Positions 33,745 to 42,606 of a DNA stretch of 48,443 nucleotides are shown one piece after another. The stretch is from CAYJPV01 sp964396055. Its GTDB lineage: Bacteria > Acidobacteriota > Vicinamibacteria > Vicinamibacterales > JAKQTR01. The stretch is taken from contig CAYNDV010000020.1 in NCBI GenBank assembly GCA_964396055.1, forward strand, positions 1 through 48,443. The letters run 5' to 3'. The stretch's first letter is position 1, and every line of letters starts with the position of its first letter. The position numbers and the translations under genes are program-made. The notes beneath the pieces were generated by a model, which worked only from the letters and a program-made list of their open reading frames with translations, ran no database searches and was not told where the DNA came from.

Positions 33745-36700
33745 CTATCGTTCCGCCAGCGTGACGTCGAGCGTCAGGTCCCCGGCCCCACGCGTGATGA
33801 CCACCTTCACGGTCTGGCCGGGCGTGAGGCCGCGCAGCACGCCGGCGTACTCCTGCAGGTTCGCCACGGCCTTGCCGTCGATCTGCTTCACGATGTCGCC
33901 TTCCCTGATGCCGGCTTTCTCGGCCGGCGATCCCGGCACCGTGCCCGAGACCCGGACGCCAGGGCCCTGGAACGCGAAGTCCGGCACGGTGCCCAGGCTG
34001 ACGCGCCGGGCGGGCGCCGCCCCGGATGGGGCCGCCGGGGTCGGCGAGGGCGCGCCCGTCGCGGGCTTGATCAGGTTGGTCATCGGCTCCGGGCGCTCGG
34101 CCAGGTAGGCGAAGGCCTCCCGGGCGACCGCCGCCACCTTCACCAGGCCCGCCAGGTCGATCTTGTCGGCCGTGTCGGATGGGCGGTGGTAGTCCGCGTG
34201 CGGCGACGTGAACAACTGCACCGCCGGGATCCCCTTCTCGATGAAGCTCACCTGATCCGACGATTCGATCGACTCGGCGACGTTGCGGCTCTCGACGCCG
34301 GTCACGAAGCCGGCGCCCCGGAAGATGTGCTGCCACTCGGCGGCGGTGCCCGTGCCCAGCACGGTGAGCTTGTCCGTGCCCAGGCGGCCCACCGTGTCGA
34401 GGTTGATCACGCCCCACGTCCGGTCGAGCGGGAAGGGCGGGTGCGCGGCGTAGTGCTTCGATCCCAGGCGGCCGGCCTCCTCGCCCGTGAACGCCACGAA
34501 AACCAGGGTGCGGGGCGGCCGCTCGCCGCCACCCATGGCGCGGGCGAGTTCGAGCATCACGGCGACGCCGCTGGCGTTGTCGTCGGCGCCCGGGTGGACG
34601 CGCCCTTCCTCACCCTTGCGCACGTCGGGCCATCCGAGGCCGAGGTGATCGTAGTGGGCCGTCAGCAGGGCGCTCTGGCCCTTCCAGTCCTCGCGCGTGC
34701 CCGGGATGATGCCGACGACGTTGACGACGTCGCGGGGCTGGCCGTCGGCCGTCCGGTCGGCCCGGAACCGCTGATAGTAGGTGCCGTTGTCGCCGCCGGG
34801 CTGCAGGCCAGCCTTCCTGAACTGGTCGGCGATGTAGGCGGCGGCCTTCTGTTCGCCGGCGCTGCCGAGCCCGCGCCCCTGCAGGTCGGCCGACGTGAGG
34901 AACGCCACGTGGGCGCTCATGGCCTGCTGCGAGAAGACCGGCGGCAGCTCGGCGAGGGCCTTGCGCGGTTCGGGCGCCAGCGGCGGCACCGCGGCCGCCC
35001 GCTGCGCGGCCGGCCGGAGATCCACGACCAGCGGCGAGTCGGACTGCCGCCACTGGCCCTTGATGATGTTCGCCGGCTCGTCGCCCTCGAACCCGAGGTA
35101 CGAGTACTTGCCGTAGTGCGGCAGCTTGCGGCCGAGGCCGGGAAACGCCGCCGCCGGGTCGACGGTCAGCAGGCCGATGGCCTTCTCCTGGCTGCCGGGG
35201 TGGCGCACGACCACGACCAGCGTGTGGCCGGCCAGGGCCATCTTCTCGCCGTCGACTTCGACAGCCGTCGTCGTCGCCGTCAGGCCCTGGGCAGCGCCGA
35301 GGACGCGGCCCGCGAGGCGGTTCTGCCGGCCCGCGATCCAGACGGCGCGATCCGCCGGCAGGTCCGGGGTTTCGCTGTCGAGGCGGAACTCGATGGCATG
35401 GGCGTCACTCTGCCATCCCGCGAAGAGCGCGCGCCAGGCGTCCAGTTCCGCCGCCGGTGCAGCGGACGGGAGGATGGCGAGGATCCGGGGCTCGCCGAAG
35501 ATCTGGCCGATCGACGGTGGCGTCTCGCGGGGATCGAGGCGGCGGAAGACGTCGAACCGCGGGTCGACGTACAGCGCCAGCGGCGCGGACTCCACCCTGA
35601 TCGAGAACGGCGCCTGGGCCTTGTCCAGCCGGACCATCGTTGTCGTGGCCCCCTGCGCGGTCTGCACCACCACCGGCACGTCCACGATGAAGGGTGCCCC
35701 GGGCTGCGTCTGCTGCAGCAGGCCGTCGACGACGAACGCGGCGCCGTCGGCGCGGACCGATCCCGGCCCGGCCTTCACCTCGAGGACGGGCGCGCCCGCG
35801 CGGGTCACCAGGTCGGAGAACAGCCAGTCCAGGGGCTTCCCGGAAACCGATTCGGCAATGCGCTGAATGTCCGTGAAGGAAGCGCGCCGGCCCTTGAACT
35901 CGCGGGCCAGCCGGGCGACGGTCGTACGGAACGCCTCATCGCCCATCGTGCGCCGAAGCTGGTGGAACCCCATGAGCGACTTGCCGTACCCCACGGCTTC
36001 GGTGGCGGCGCTGAACCGGTTGCGGAACTCCGACAGGGGGAAGTCGCGGCCCGTCTTCACGTAGTCGCGGTACTTCTGCAGCGTGGCGCGCCGGTACTCG
36101 TCGCCGGCGCCGCGCTGTTCCTGGATCAGGTGGTCCGCCATGTAGGCCGTCAGGCCCTCGCACCAGTTGCCCGAGTCGTAGTCGACGAAGACCGAGTTGC
36201 CCCACCAGTTGTGCAGGATTTCGTGGGGGTAAGACGAGGTGAGGATGAAGGGGAAGCGGATGACCTGCGAGCCCAGCAGCGTGAAAGTGGGCATGCCATA
36301 CCCGGTTTCCCAGAAGTTCTCGACGAGGGCGAACTTGCCGTACGGGTAGGGCCCGATGAGGCTGCGGTACATCTCGATGTACTGCGCCGTGGCTCCCAGG
36401 TACTTGTTGGCGAGCGACCCGTCGGGCTGGCGCAGGTAGACCAGGGCTTCGACGGCGCCGGCCGAGTCCCGGTAGACGTGGAGCGGGCCGCCGACGAGGT
36501 AGATCTCGTCCATGCGGCCAGCCGAGTCCCAGCGGGCGTGGCCGGAGGCGTCGCGCGACGTGCCGTTGCCCTGGCTGATCAGGTGCCAACCTTCGGGCGC
36601 GGCGGCCTCCATCGTGAAGGTCACCAGCTCGTCGCCGAACCGCGGGTGCCAGAAGCTGCTGGCCGCCAGGTACACGCCGTCCGGGCCCACGAGGCCGATC

Positions 36701-37125
36701 GTGTCGCGGAAGCCCCGCGTGTACTCCTCTTTCGGGTCGGACAGCGCGAAGTCCATCGGGCCTTCGTAGCCCAGCGTCGCCGAGGCCGCCGGGGCCGTGA
36801 AGCGATACCGCTTGAGCGGGGTCCGGGCGCTCGTGCCGGCTCCGAAGGCCGCGTCCACGTCGCCCAGGGCCACTTCCTCGACGGCCGGTTCGGCGCGCGT
36901 GATGCGCAGGCGCGCGTTGAGGAGGAACGTGCTCGGCGGCGCGGCGTCTCCCGAGGGCCATGTGATCGTGTCGGTGACAGCCAGTTGGTGCGTGGCCGGC
37001 ACCAGGGTGACCGACAGGGCGTGGTGGGCCACGCGGTCGGCCGCGGGGGCCGAGGCCCGTGGCGCAGCGGCCGCGAGCGACAGACCCACGAGCAGACACA
37101 CGGCGAGACGCAGGCGTCGGGACAT
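33745..37125 (-). CDS. Exported M1-like / M28 / PDZ peptidase fusion
   Basis: A 1126-residue secreted protein (signal peptide about 1-20). Residues 30-560 are an M1-like metallopeptidase with HEILH at 301-305 and WCEGLTAY; the third ligand Glu323 comes after 17 residues instead of the usual 18, and the GxMEN motif that binds the substrate N-terminus is replaced by GYGMPT. Residues about 735-1010 are an M28 aminopeptidase (HYDHLGLGW, GADDNASG, TGEEAGRLGS, NLDTVGR, HADYHRPSD). The last 85 residues are a PDZ domain (GSPAEKAGIREGDIVKQIDG). Both active sites look intact for metal. It should degrade peptides outside the cell. The start ATG has GGAG seven bases upstream. Confidence 0.9.
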   Translation of the reverse strand: MSRRLRLAVCLLVGLSLAAAAPRASAPAADRVAHHALSVTLVPATHQLAVTDTITWPSGDAAPPSTFLLNARLRITRAEPAVEEVALGDVDAAFGAGTSARTPLKRYRFTAPAASATLGYEGPMDFALSDPKEEYTRGFRDTIGLVGPDGVYLAASSFWHPRFGDELVTFTMEAAAPEGWHLISQGNGTSRDASGHARWDSAGRMDEIYLVGGPLHVYRDSAGAVEALVYLRQPDGSLANKYLGATAQYIEMYRSLIGPYPYGKFALVENFWETGYGMPTFTLLGSQVIRFPFILTSSYPHEILHNWWGNSVFVDYDSGNWCEGLTAYMADHLIQEQRGAGDEYRRATLQKYRDYVKTGRDFPLSEFRNRFSAATEAVGYGKSLMGFHQLRRTMGDEAFRTTVARLAREFKGRRASFTDIQRIAESVSGKPLDWLFSDLVTRAGAPVLEVKAGPGSVRADGAAFVVDGLLQQTQPGAPFIVDVPVVVQTAQGATTTMVRLDKAQAPFSIRVESAPLALYVDPRFDVFRRLDPRETPPSIGQIFGEPRILAILPSAAPAAELDAWRALFAGWQSDAHAIEFRLDSETPDLPADRAVWIAGRQNRLAGRVLGAAQGLTATTTAVEVDGEKMALAGHTLVVVVRHPGSQEKAIGLLTVDPAAAFPGLGRKLPHYGKYSYLGFEGDEPANIIKGQWRQSDSPLVVDLRPAAQRAAAVPPLAPEPRKALAELPPVFSQQAMSAHVAFLTSADLQGRGLGSAGEQKAAAYIADQFRKAGLQPGGDNGTYYQRFRADRTADGQPRDVVNVVGIIPGTREDWKGQSALLTAHYDHLGLGWPDVRKGEEGRVHPGADDNASGVAVMLELARAMGGGERPPRTLVFVAFTGEEAGRLGSKHYAAHPPFPLDRTWGVINLDTVGRLGTDKLTVLGTGTAAEWQHIFRGAGFVTGVESRNVAESIESSDQVSFIEKGIPAVQLFTSPHADYHRPSDTADKIDLAGLVKVAAVAREAFAYLAERPEPMTNLIKPATGAPSPTPAAPSGAAPARRVSLGTVPDFAFQGPGVRVSGTVPGSPAEKAGIREGDIVKQIDGKAVANLQEYAGVLRGLTPGQTVKVVITRGAGDLTLDVTLAER

Positions 37126-37189
37126 GAGAACTCCGCCGGGGAGGGGGCCCAGAGCGTGTTTCGGGGCCGGTTGCCCGGCTCCTCCATCG

Positions 37190-37195
37190 TATACT
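37190..37195 (+). promoter_or_regulatory. -10-like element before the PIG-V-like gene
   Basis: TATACT ends 14 bases before the ATG at 37210. TTGCCC at 37171-37176 is too close (13 bases) to be a normal -35. The near-palindromic GTATAC could serve the divergent peptidase gene as well. Confidence 0.4.
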
Positions 37196-37209
37196 GACAG
37201 CCTGCGCGC

Positions 37210-38667
37210 ATGAGTACCCAGCTGCCCGCCGCTCCGCCGCCCGCCTCGCATGCTCCGCTGCCGCGGTGGGTGCGGATCGCCGACGGCCTGACGCTGGCCA
37301 TCCTGGCGGTGGGCCTGGCGGTGGCGGTGTTCGGCGGGTTCCGGATCCGGTTCGATGAGGTGCGCGTGTCGCTGATGTCCGCGCCGCGCATCCTGCTGCT
37401 GGCCGCCGTCGTGGCGGCCGCGCGGCACCTGCTGGTGCGGCGGGACCCGCTGCACGGGCGCGCGTGGCGGATGACGACGGCCCTCTGGCGCGACGAGGCG
37501 CTGCGGGCGGTGTGGCCCGTCTGGGCCTGGTCCCGCGCCACGATCCTGCTCGTGGGCTTCCTGGCGGTGGCCACCATCGGGTTTCCGACCGCGAAGGCGC
37601 CGTTCCGGGTCTACCACAACGAGCTGCTGAACCTGCCGGCCCGCCTCGATACGGGCTGGTACTTCTCCATTGCCACCGAAGGGTACACCTGGTCGCCCGA
37701 GTACCGCGGGCAGCAGAACATCGCGTTCATGCCGGCGCTGCCGATGCTGATGCGCGTCGGGGGCAAGCTCATCGGCGATCACCCGCTGCTTGCCGGGCAG
37801 ATTATCGTGCTGGTGGCATGCCTGTGGGGCTTCGTCTACGTGTACCGCCTGGCGCGCGACCTGCTCGGCGATGGTGAGCGGGCCGGCGTGGCGGTGGCGC
37901 TGCTGGCGGCCTACCCGTTTGCGATCTTCCTGGGGGCCGTCTACACCGAGTCGTTGTTCCTGCTCTCGGCGGCCGGTGGGTTCTACCACGCCCGTCGGCG
38001 CGAGGTCTGGCCGACGGCGCTGCTGGCGGCGCTGGCCGGCTTCGCCAGGCCCAACGGGTTCCTGCTGAGCGTGCCGCTCGGCGTGCTCGTCCTGACGCCC
38101 GCGCTGCTGCCGTCGTGGTCTGCGTGGCGGACCTGGACGCCCCGGTCGGTCGGGCGCGCCCTGCGCGACGCGTGGCCGATGCTGGCGGCGGCGGCGGCGG
38201 CCGTGGTGGGCGTGCTGGTGTTCAGCGCCTACGTGTACGCGTTGACGGGGCGGCCGTTCACCTGGCTCGAGTCCCACGCCGCGTGGGGCCGCACGTTCAC
38301 CAGCGCCACGGACTTCATCACCGGGCCCTACAACGAGATGGAGCGGCGGGGCGTCTACGGCTTCGTGCGGTCGCTGCCGATCGACTCGCTCAACGGCCTC
38401 GGCGCGCTGCTGGCGCTGGTGGCGGTCATCCCGGTGACGCGGCGCTGGGGGCCGGCGTACGGCGTGTTCATCCTGATCAACCTGCTGCCGCCGCTGATGG
38501 TCGGGGGCTGGTTGTCCATCGGGCGGGTGAGCCTGGGGATGTTCCCCGTGTTCCTGTGGCTCGCGACGGTCATCCCCGTGCGCCACCGGACGCCCTGGCT
38601 CATCACGTTTGCGGCCCTCCAGGCCCTCGGGGCCGTCCTGTTCTACACCTGGCGCCCCTTCATCTAG
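37210..38667 (+). CDS. PIG-V-like membrane mannosyltransferase
   Basis: A 485-residue polytopic membrane protein of the GT-C fold. The hallmarks of the PIG-V/GPI mannosyltransferase II-like family are present: DTGWYFSIATEGYTW, QNIAFMPALPMLMR, YPFAIFLGAVYTESLFLLSA and the FARPNGF motif. Family members move mannose from a lipid-linked donor to acceptors on the outer side of the membrane; in bacteria the acceptor is generally unknown. About 10 hydrophobic helices. Starts at ATG 37210, divergent from the peptidase fusion. Confidence 0.87.
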   Translation: MSTQLPAAPPPASHAPLPRWVRIADGLTLAILAVGLAVAVFGGFRIRFDEVRVSLMSAPRILLLAAVVAAARHLLVRRDPLHGRAWRMTTALWRDEALRAVWPVWAWSRATILLVGFLAVATIGFPTAKAPFRVYHNELLNLPARLDTGWYFSIATEGYTWSPEYRGQQNIAFMPALPMLMRVGGKLIGDHPLLAGQIIVLVACLWGFVYVYRLARDLLGDGERAGVAVALLAAYPFAIFLGAVYTESLFLLSAAGGFYHARRREVWPTALLAALAGFARPNGFLLSVPLGVLVLTPALLPSWSAWRTWTPRSVGRALRDAWPMLAAAAAAVVGVLVFSAYVYALTGRPFTWLESHAAWGRTFTSATDFITGPYNEMERRGVYGFVRSLPIDSLNGLGALLALVAVIPVTRRWGPAYGVFILINLLPPLMVGGWLSIGRVSLGMFPVFLWLATVIPVRHRTPWLITFAALQALGAVLFYTWRPFI

Positions 38668-38676
38668 TCCCGGGCT

Positions 38677-39339
38677 TCAGCCCCTGGCCCCTGGGCCCTT
38701 CGCCTGAACGTCCCACCAGTCCACGGTCATGCGCTCCGGGCGGCGCATCGTCCACGCGGATGCCGCGCCGGCCAGCGCTCCGGCGCCGACGGCCGCGGCC
38801 AGGCCGAGGGTCGGCGTCGCGGTCGTCGCCGCGAGCAGGATGGTGGCCCAGGTCACGGCGTAGAGCCACGACGGCAGATCCACGAACTCGAAGCCGATGA
38901 CGACGGGCATGACGGCGAGCGTGCGCCCGCGCGGGTGCAGCGTCAGGGCTGCGGCCGCCACGCCGGCGGCGCCGCCGGCGGCGCCGAGCAGCCCCGCGCC
39001 GGACCAGGGGGTGGCGGCGATCTGCGCAAGGGACGCGGCGGCGCCCGAGAGGAGCCAGAGCGCCGCGAACCGTCCCCGGCCCAGCCGGTCCTCGACGGCG
39101 GGGCCGAAGAGCCAGAGGGCGGCGAGGTTGGCGGCGAGGACGATCACGCCGGGGGAGAGCGCAAGCGAGAGGGCCACGCCCGTCCACGTCCACGTCAACG
39201 GCGCGGCGCCGTACCCCGCGGGGACCGACTGGATCGGCGTTGTCGCCGCCACGACGGCCGCCGCGGCCTGCGCCAGCAGGATCCCGGCGACCACGCGCGG
39301 GCGCGTGCGCGTCGGTACGAGGTCGCACAGCGGGATCAT
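38677..39339 (-). CDS. Rhomboid-family membrane protein without catalytic residues
   Basis: A 220-residue, six-helix protein that follows the rhomboid layout: NLAALWLFGPAVEDRLGRGRF (71-91, helix 2 and loop), LLGAAGGAAGVAAA in the place of the Ser motif, HPRGRTL, then FEFVDLPSWLYA and a last helix. The expected GASG is GAAG (Ser replaced by Ala121) and the helix-6 His is replaced by Val, so it cannot be a serine protease. It is probably a pseudo-rhomboid with a binding or chaperone-like role. The -10 element sits six bases before the ATG. Confidence 0.8.
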   Translation of the reverse strand: MIPLCDLVPTRTRPRVVAGILLAQAAAAVVAATTPIQSVPAGYGAAPLTWTWTGVALSLALSPGVIVLAANLAALWLFGPAVEDRLGRGRFAALWLLSGAAASLAQIAATPWSGAGLLGAAGGAAGVAAAALTLHPRGRTLAVMPVVIGFEFVDLPSWLYAVTWATILLAATTATPTLGLAAAVGAGALAGAASAWTMRRPERMTVDWWDVQAKGPGARG

Positions 39340-39345
39340 GCGAGC

Positions 39346-39351
39346 AGTATA
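39346..39351 (-). promoter_or_regulatory. -10-like element, probably leaderless start of the rhomboid-like gene
   Basis: TATACT (minus strand) six bases before the ATG; no Shine-Dalgarno sequence fits between. Confidence 0.5.
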
Positions 39352-39382
39352 GCAACGCGCTGGTCCGCCCCGGCCTTGCAGG

Positions 39383-39388
39383 TATAAT
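39383..39388 (+). promoter_or_regulatory. -10 element of the zinc-ribbon/FHA/PP2C operon
   Basis: A perfect TATAAT with a poor -35. The leader to the GTG at 39495 would be about 100 nt, in which I see no riboswitch-like structure. Confidence 0.5.
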
Positions 39389-39494
39389 CGAAAGTCTTGA
39401 CCAGCACGCGGGAGCGACGGATCGGGGCCTGGCGCCTGCGGTGTGCGCCGCGCGGGCCGGATCGCGCCGGGCTGTGCCGACGGGGAGTGCGACT

Positions 39495-39773
39495 GTGACC
39501 TGCACGCATTGCGGCACCGAGATTGCCGGGAACGCGCTCATCTGCTATCGGTGCGGGCGGCCGACGGCCGCGCCTGCGGCCGCGGGGGGCGCCGCCGCTG
39601 ACGGGCGGCGCGGCGGGTGGGTGTCGGTGGTGGCCGCCGTCGTGCTGGTGGTGGCGGCGCTCTTCATGGGACAGAGCACGTTCGGCCAGGTGCCGCGGGA
39701 AGTCTCGTGGGTGCTGGGCGGCCTTGCCGCGGTCGTGCTCGCGTGGCGGATCTGGAGACGGAGGCGGACATGA
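39495..39773 (+). CDS. Zinc-ribbon protein with two membrane helices
   Basis: A 92-residue protein starting at GTG 39495 (CGGGGAG at 39481-39487). CTHC and CYRC pairs (residues 3-6 and 18-21) form a zinc ribbon, followed by an Ala-rich linker and two hydrophobic segments (VSVVAAVVLVVAALFMG and VSWVLGGLAAVVLAW) and a basic end. No function is known. Its stop overlaps the start of the FHA-PP2C gene by ATGA (39770-39773), so the two are made together. Confidence 0.75.
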   Translation: MTCTHCGTEIAGNALICYRCGRPTAAPAAAGGAAADGRRGGWVSVVAAVVLVVAALFMGQSTFGQVPREVSWVLGGLAAVVLAWRIWRRRRT

Positions 39774-41380
39774 TCCAGGCGAGGATCGAGATCACCGACG
39801 CGGCCGGCCGGCGCACCATGCCGCTGACGCTGCCGTTGACCACCATCGGCCGGCGCGCCGAGAGCGACGTGAAGCTCTCGGGCACCGACGTGTCGCGCGA
39901 GCACGCGGAGATTGCCCGGGAGGGCGAGCGGTTCATCCTGCGTGACAAGGGCTCCCGTTTCGGCACCTTCGTGAACAACGAGCAGGTGGTGGAGCGCGTC
40001 CTGGAGTCCGGCGACGTGGTGAAGGTGGGGCAGAGCGGCGGGTGCCAGCTGGTCTTCAGGCTGGACGAGGCCGCCAGCACGCCCGCCGAGCGGACGGCGA
40101 CCTCGGTGGCCGGCGACCTCCGCCAGGTGGCCACGCTGCTCGAGGGCCTGCGGGCGCTGGGCTCGGGCCGCGTGCTCGACGAAGTGCTGGCGATGGTCAT
40201 CGACTCCACCATTGCGGTCTCGGGCGCCGAGCGCGGCTTCATCATGCTGGCCGGCAGCGATGGCCGCCTCGAGTTCAAGATGGGACGGGCCAAGGGGCGC
40301 ATCACCCTGCCCGGCCGCACCTTTGAGACCAGCCGCAAGATCCCCGAGCAGGTCTTCGAGACGGGCGAAGCGCGGATCGTGGCGGACCTGCTGGACGGCG
40401 ACCTGGCGTCGGCGCACGTGGGCACCGTGGCCCTCGGCATTCGCCACGTCATGTGCGTGCCCCTCGTGCTGGTGCGTTACGTCGAGCGGGCCGAGGCGTC
40501 CGATGAACAGAAGCGCATCGGCGTGCTCTACCTGGACAGCCGCGAGCGCGGCGCGCTGCTCTCGCCGGTGACGCGGGGGGCCCTCGAGACGCTGGCGACC
40601 GAGGCGGCCGTGGCCATCGAGAACGCGCGGCTCTACCGCGAAGCGGCCGAGAAGGCCAAGCTCGAGCACGAACTGAAGATCGCGGCGGCGATTCAGCAGG
40701 GCCTGATGCCGGCCCCCGAACGCAGCGGCCCGTTCTACCAGGGCGCCGGCACGACGGTGCCGTGCCGGGCGATCGGCGGCGACTTCTTCGAGTACGCGGA
40801 CCTGCCGGACAACCGCGTCGGCTTCGCCCTCGGCGACGTGTCCGGCAAGGGCGCGCCCGCGGCGCTGCTCACGGCCATCATCCAGGGCATGTTCACGGTG
40901 CAGTCGGGCGCGACGGCGAGCCCGGCCGACACGCTGGGCCACATCAACCGCGGCCTGGTGCGCCGGGCGGTCGAATCGAAGTTCGTCACGATGTTCTACG
41001 CGTCGCTCGGGGCCGACGGGACGCTGCAGTACTGCAACGGCGGGCACAACGCGCCGTTCCTGGTGCGCGCCGACGGGGTGCAGCGCCTCGAGAAGGGCGG
41101 CATGATCCTCGGCATGTTCGAGTTCGCGCCCTACGAGGAAGACGCCGTGCGCCTGCAGCCGGGGGACACGGTCGTGGTGTTCAGCGACGGCGTGTCCGAG
41201 GCGGCGAACACCGCCGGCGATGAGTTCGGCGACGAGCGGATCCAGGCGTTCCTCGAGTCGCACCGGGGCGCGGCGCCGGCCGAGCTGCGCGACGGGCTGG
41301 TGGCGCGTGTCCGCGAGTTCGCGGGCGAGGCGCCGCAGGGCGACGACATCACCGTGCTGGTCGTGCGGTATGCCGGCTGA
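39770..41380 (+). CDS. FHA-GAF-PP2C (SpoIIE/RsbU-type) serine phosphatase
   Basis: A 536-residue signalling protein. FHA domain (about 1-95; IGRRAESDVKLSGTDVSREHAEI, GSRFGTFVNN) binds phosphothreonine. GAF domain (about 110-285) senses a small molecule or protein. The PP2C/SpoIIE phosphatase (about 300-536) follows a short coiled coil (AEKAKLEHELKIAAAIQQGL) and has metal ligands in AIGGDFFEY, LGDVSGKGAPAA, and SDGVSEAAN and GDDITVLVV. Such proteins dephosphorylate anti-sigma-factor antagonists or other Ser/Thr phosphoproteins. Partner kinases are not in the window. Coupled to the zinc-ribbon gene before it and the small membrane gene after it. Confidence 0.92.
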   Translation: MIQARIEITDAAGRRTMPLTLPLTTIGRRAESDVKLSGTDVSREHAEIAREGERFILRDKGSRFGTFVNNEQVVERVLESGDVVKVGQSGGCQLVFRLDEAASTPAERTATSVAGDLRQVATLLEGLRALGSGRVLDEVLAMVIDSTIAVSGAERGFIMLAGSDGRLEFKMGRAKGRITLPGRTFETSRKIPEQVFETGEARIVADLLDGDLASAHVGTVALGIRHVMCVPLVLVRYVERAEASDEQKRIGVLYLDSRERGALLSPVTRGALETLATEAAVAIENARLYREAAEKAKLEHELKIAAAIQQGLMPAPERSGPFYQGAGTTVPCRAIGGDFFEYADLPDNRVGFALGDVSGKGAPAALLTAIIQGMFTVQSGATASPADTLGHINRGLVRRAVESKFVTMFYASLGADGTLQYCNGGHNAPFLVRADGVQRLEKGGMILGMFEFAPYEEDAVRLQPGDTVVVFSDGVSEAANTAGDEFGDERIQAFLESHRGAAPAELRDGLVARVREFAGEAPQGDDITVLVVRYAG

Positions 41381-41669
41381 TCAGGCGGCCCCGGGGCCCC
41401 GGCGCCGCTGGCGCGGGCCCCTGCTGACGGCGTGCGCCGCCTTCATCGTGTGGCACGCGATCTTCGACGTCACGATCGATCGGGCGATGAAGGCCTACGT
41501 GGCGGCCAGCGCCCGGCACCGGGACGGGGCCGGCCCGGCCGTGGACATGCGCGCGTCGATGGCCGACGCGCGCCGGCGCGGCGCGCTCCGGGGCTTGGCC
41601 GGCGCCGGCGCGGTCATGGTCCTGTCGGGGGCTGTCGCGGGCGTGCGGCGGTCGGCCCGCCGGCCCTGA
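41370..41669 (+). CDS. Small membrane protein of unknown function
   Basis: A 99-residue protein. The ATG at 41370 lies inside the last codons of the phosphatase gene. It has a basic start and two hydrophobic stretches (LLTACAAFIVWHAIFDV and GLAGAGAVMVLSGAVAGV) separated by a polar loop, and a basic end. Not recognised. The overlap supports co-translation with the phosphatase. The reading frame is not proof by itself; moderate confidence. Confidence 0.55.
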   Translation: MPADQAAPGPRRRWRGPLLTACAAFIVWHAIFDVTIDRAMKAYVAASARHRDGAGPAVDMRASMADARRRGALRGLAGAGAVMVLSGAVAGVRRSARRP

Positions 41670-42557
41670 CTACCGCGCCAGCCGCCGCTCGATGGCGGGC
41701 AGGGCGTCCATCAGCACCGTTCCCACAATCTCCAGGCTGCGGGCACTCACCTGGTCGAGCGTGTCGCCTGCGGTGTGCCACACGGCGTAGTCCAGGTCGA
41801 TGATGTTCACGGCGGGGATGCCCGCGCGCAGGAAGGCCACGTGGTCGTCCTCGACCGGCATCGGGTCGTCGGGGAAGTACCGGCCGTAGCCCAGGGTGCG
41901 CGCCGACGTCCAGATGGCGTCGGTCATCCACGGTGTCGACATCGATTCGCGCCGGATGTTGAGATCGCGCTCCCCGATCATGTCCACCAGGATCATGCCC
42001 TTGATGGACGCGAGGGTGCCCGCGCGCCGGGCCGCGTCGACGTAGTAGCGACTGCCGTAGGTGTGGTCGGTGCCGGTCCAGTCGATCACGGCCTCTTCGC
42101 CGTCGAACCACACCAGTTCGATCGTCAGCGGGTTCTTGCGGTCCTTGAGCACGCGCGCCAGCTCGATCAGGAACCCCGTGCTCGACCCGCCGTCGTTGGC
42201 GCCCACGAACCGGAACGCCTTGAAGATCTTGGTGTCGTAGTGGCCGCCGATGACGAGGCGCTCGGGGCGCGCGCCCGGGATGACCACGCGCACGTTCACC
42301 ATCTTCATGGGGCCCAGCGGCGTGGCGGCGTCGAACGGCTGCTCGAGGGTCTGGAGGCCCAGCGCGGCCATCTGCTGCCGGATGTACTGGCGCGTCTGCT
42401 CCAGGGCCGGCGACCCCGGCGGGCGCGGACCGAAACCCACCACCTGGCGCACGTGCTCGAAGGCCCGGGTGCCGTCGAAGGGGGCCGGGCCGGCGGCCTC
42501 GGCGCACAGGCTTGTCACCATGACCGACGCCAGGACGCAGACGAGCAGGCAGCGCAT
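41670..42557 (-). CDS. M28-family protein, glutaminyl-peptide cyclotransferase-like
   Basis: A 295-residue exported protein (signal about 1-21). The zinc-site segments GGHYDTK, GANDGGSSTGFLIELARVL, WFDGEEAVIDW, and the TYGSRYY and DYAVWHTAGD regions match glutaminyl cyclases, which convert N-terminal Gln to pyroglutamate, more closely than typical M28 aminopeptidases. The WT-x2-HTYGSR signature is the main reason. It could still be a peptidase. The -10 sits six bases before the ATG. It ends next to the small membrane gene, convergent with no spacer. Confidence 0.85.
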   Translation of the reverse strand: MRCLLVCVLASVMVTSLCAEAAGPAPFDGTRAFEHVRQVVGFGPRPPGSPALEQTRQYIRQQMAALGLQTLEQPFDAATPLGPMKMVNVRVVIPGARPERLVIGGHYDTKIFKAFRFVGANDGGSSTGFLIELARVLKDRKNPLTIELVWFDGEEAVIDWTGTDHTYGSRYYVDAARRAGTLASIKGMILVDMIGERDLNIRRESMSTPWMTDAIWTSARTLGYGRYFPDDPMPVEDDHVAFLRAGIPAVNIIDLDYAVWHTAGDTLDQVSARSLEIVGTVLMDALPAIERRLAR

Positions 42558-42563
42558 GGGGGC

Positions 42564-42569
42564 ATCTTA
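42564..42569 (-). promoter_or_regulatory. -10-like element, probably leaderless start of the M28 gene
   Basis: TAAGAT on the minus strand, six bases (GCCCCC) before the ATG at 42557. Same hexamer as the OPT gene. Confidence 0.5.
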
Positions 42570-42572
42570 CTC

Positions 42573-42600
42573 GGGGCCGGGGGCATGGGGCTAGAGGCGG
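42573..42600 (+). repeat. Short heptamer array, 4 units
   Basis: GGGGCCG, GGGGCAT, GGGGCTA, GAGGCGG in phase, between phoU and the M28 gene. The next 7-mer reaches the phoU stop codon. Confidence 0.7.
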
Positions 42601-42606
42601 CCGGCG

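Noticed and set aside
33745..38586. A 1613-residue minus-strand frame
   Set aside because: The part beyond 37125 is antisense to the PIG-V-like gene; the signal peptide and ribosome site fix the start at 37125.
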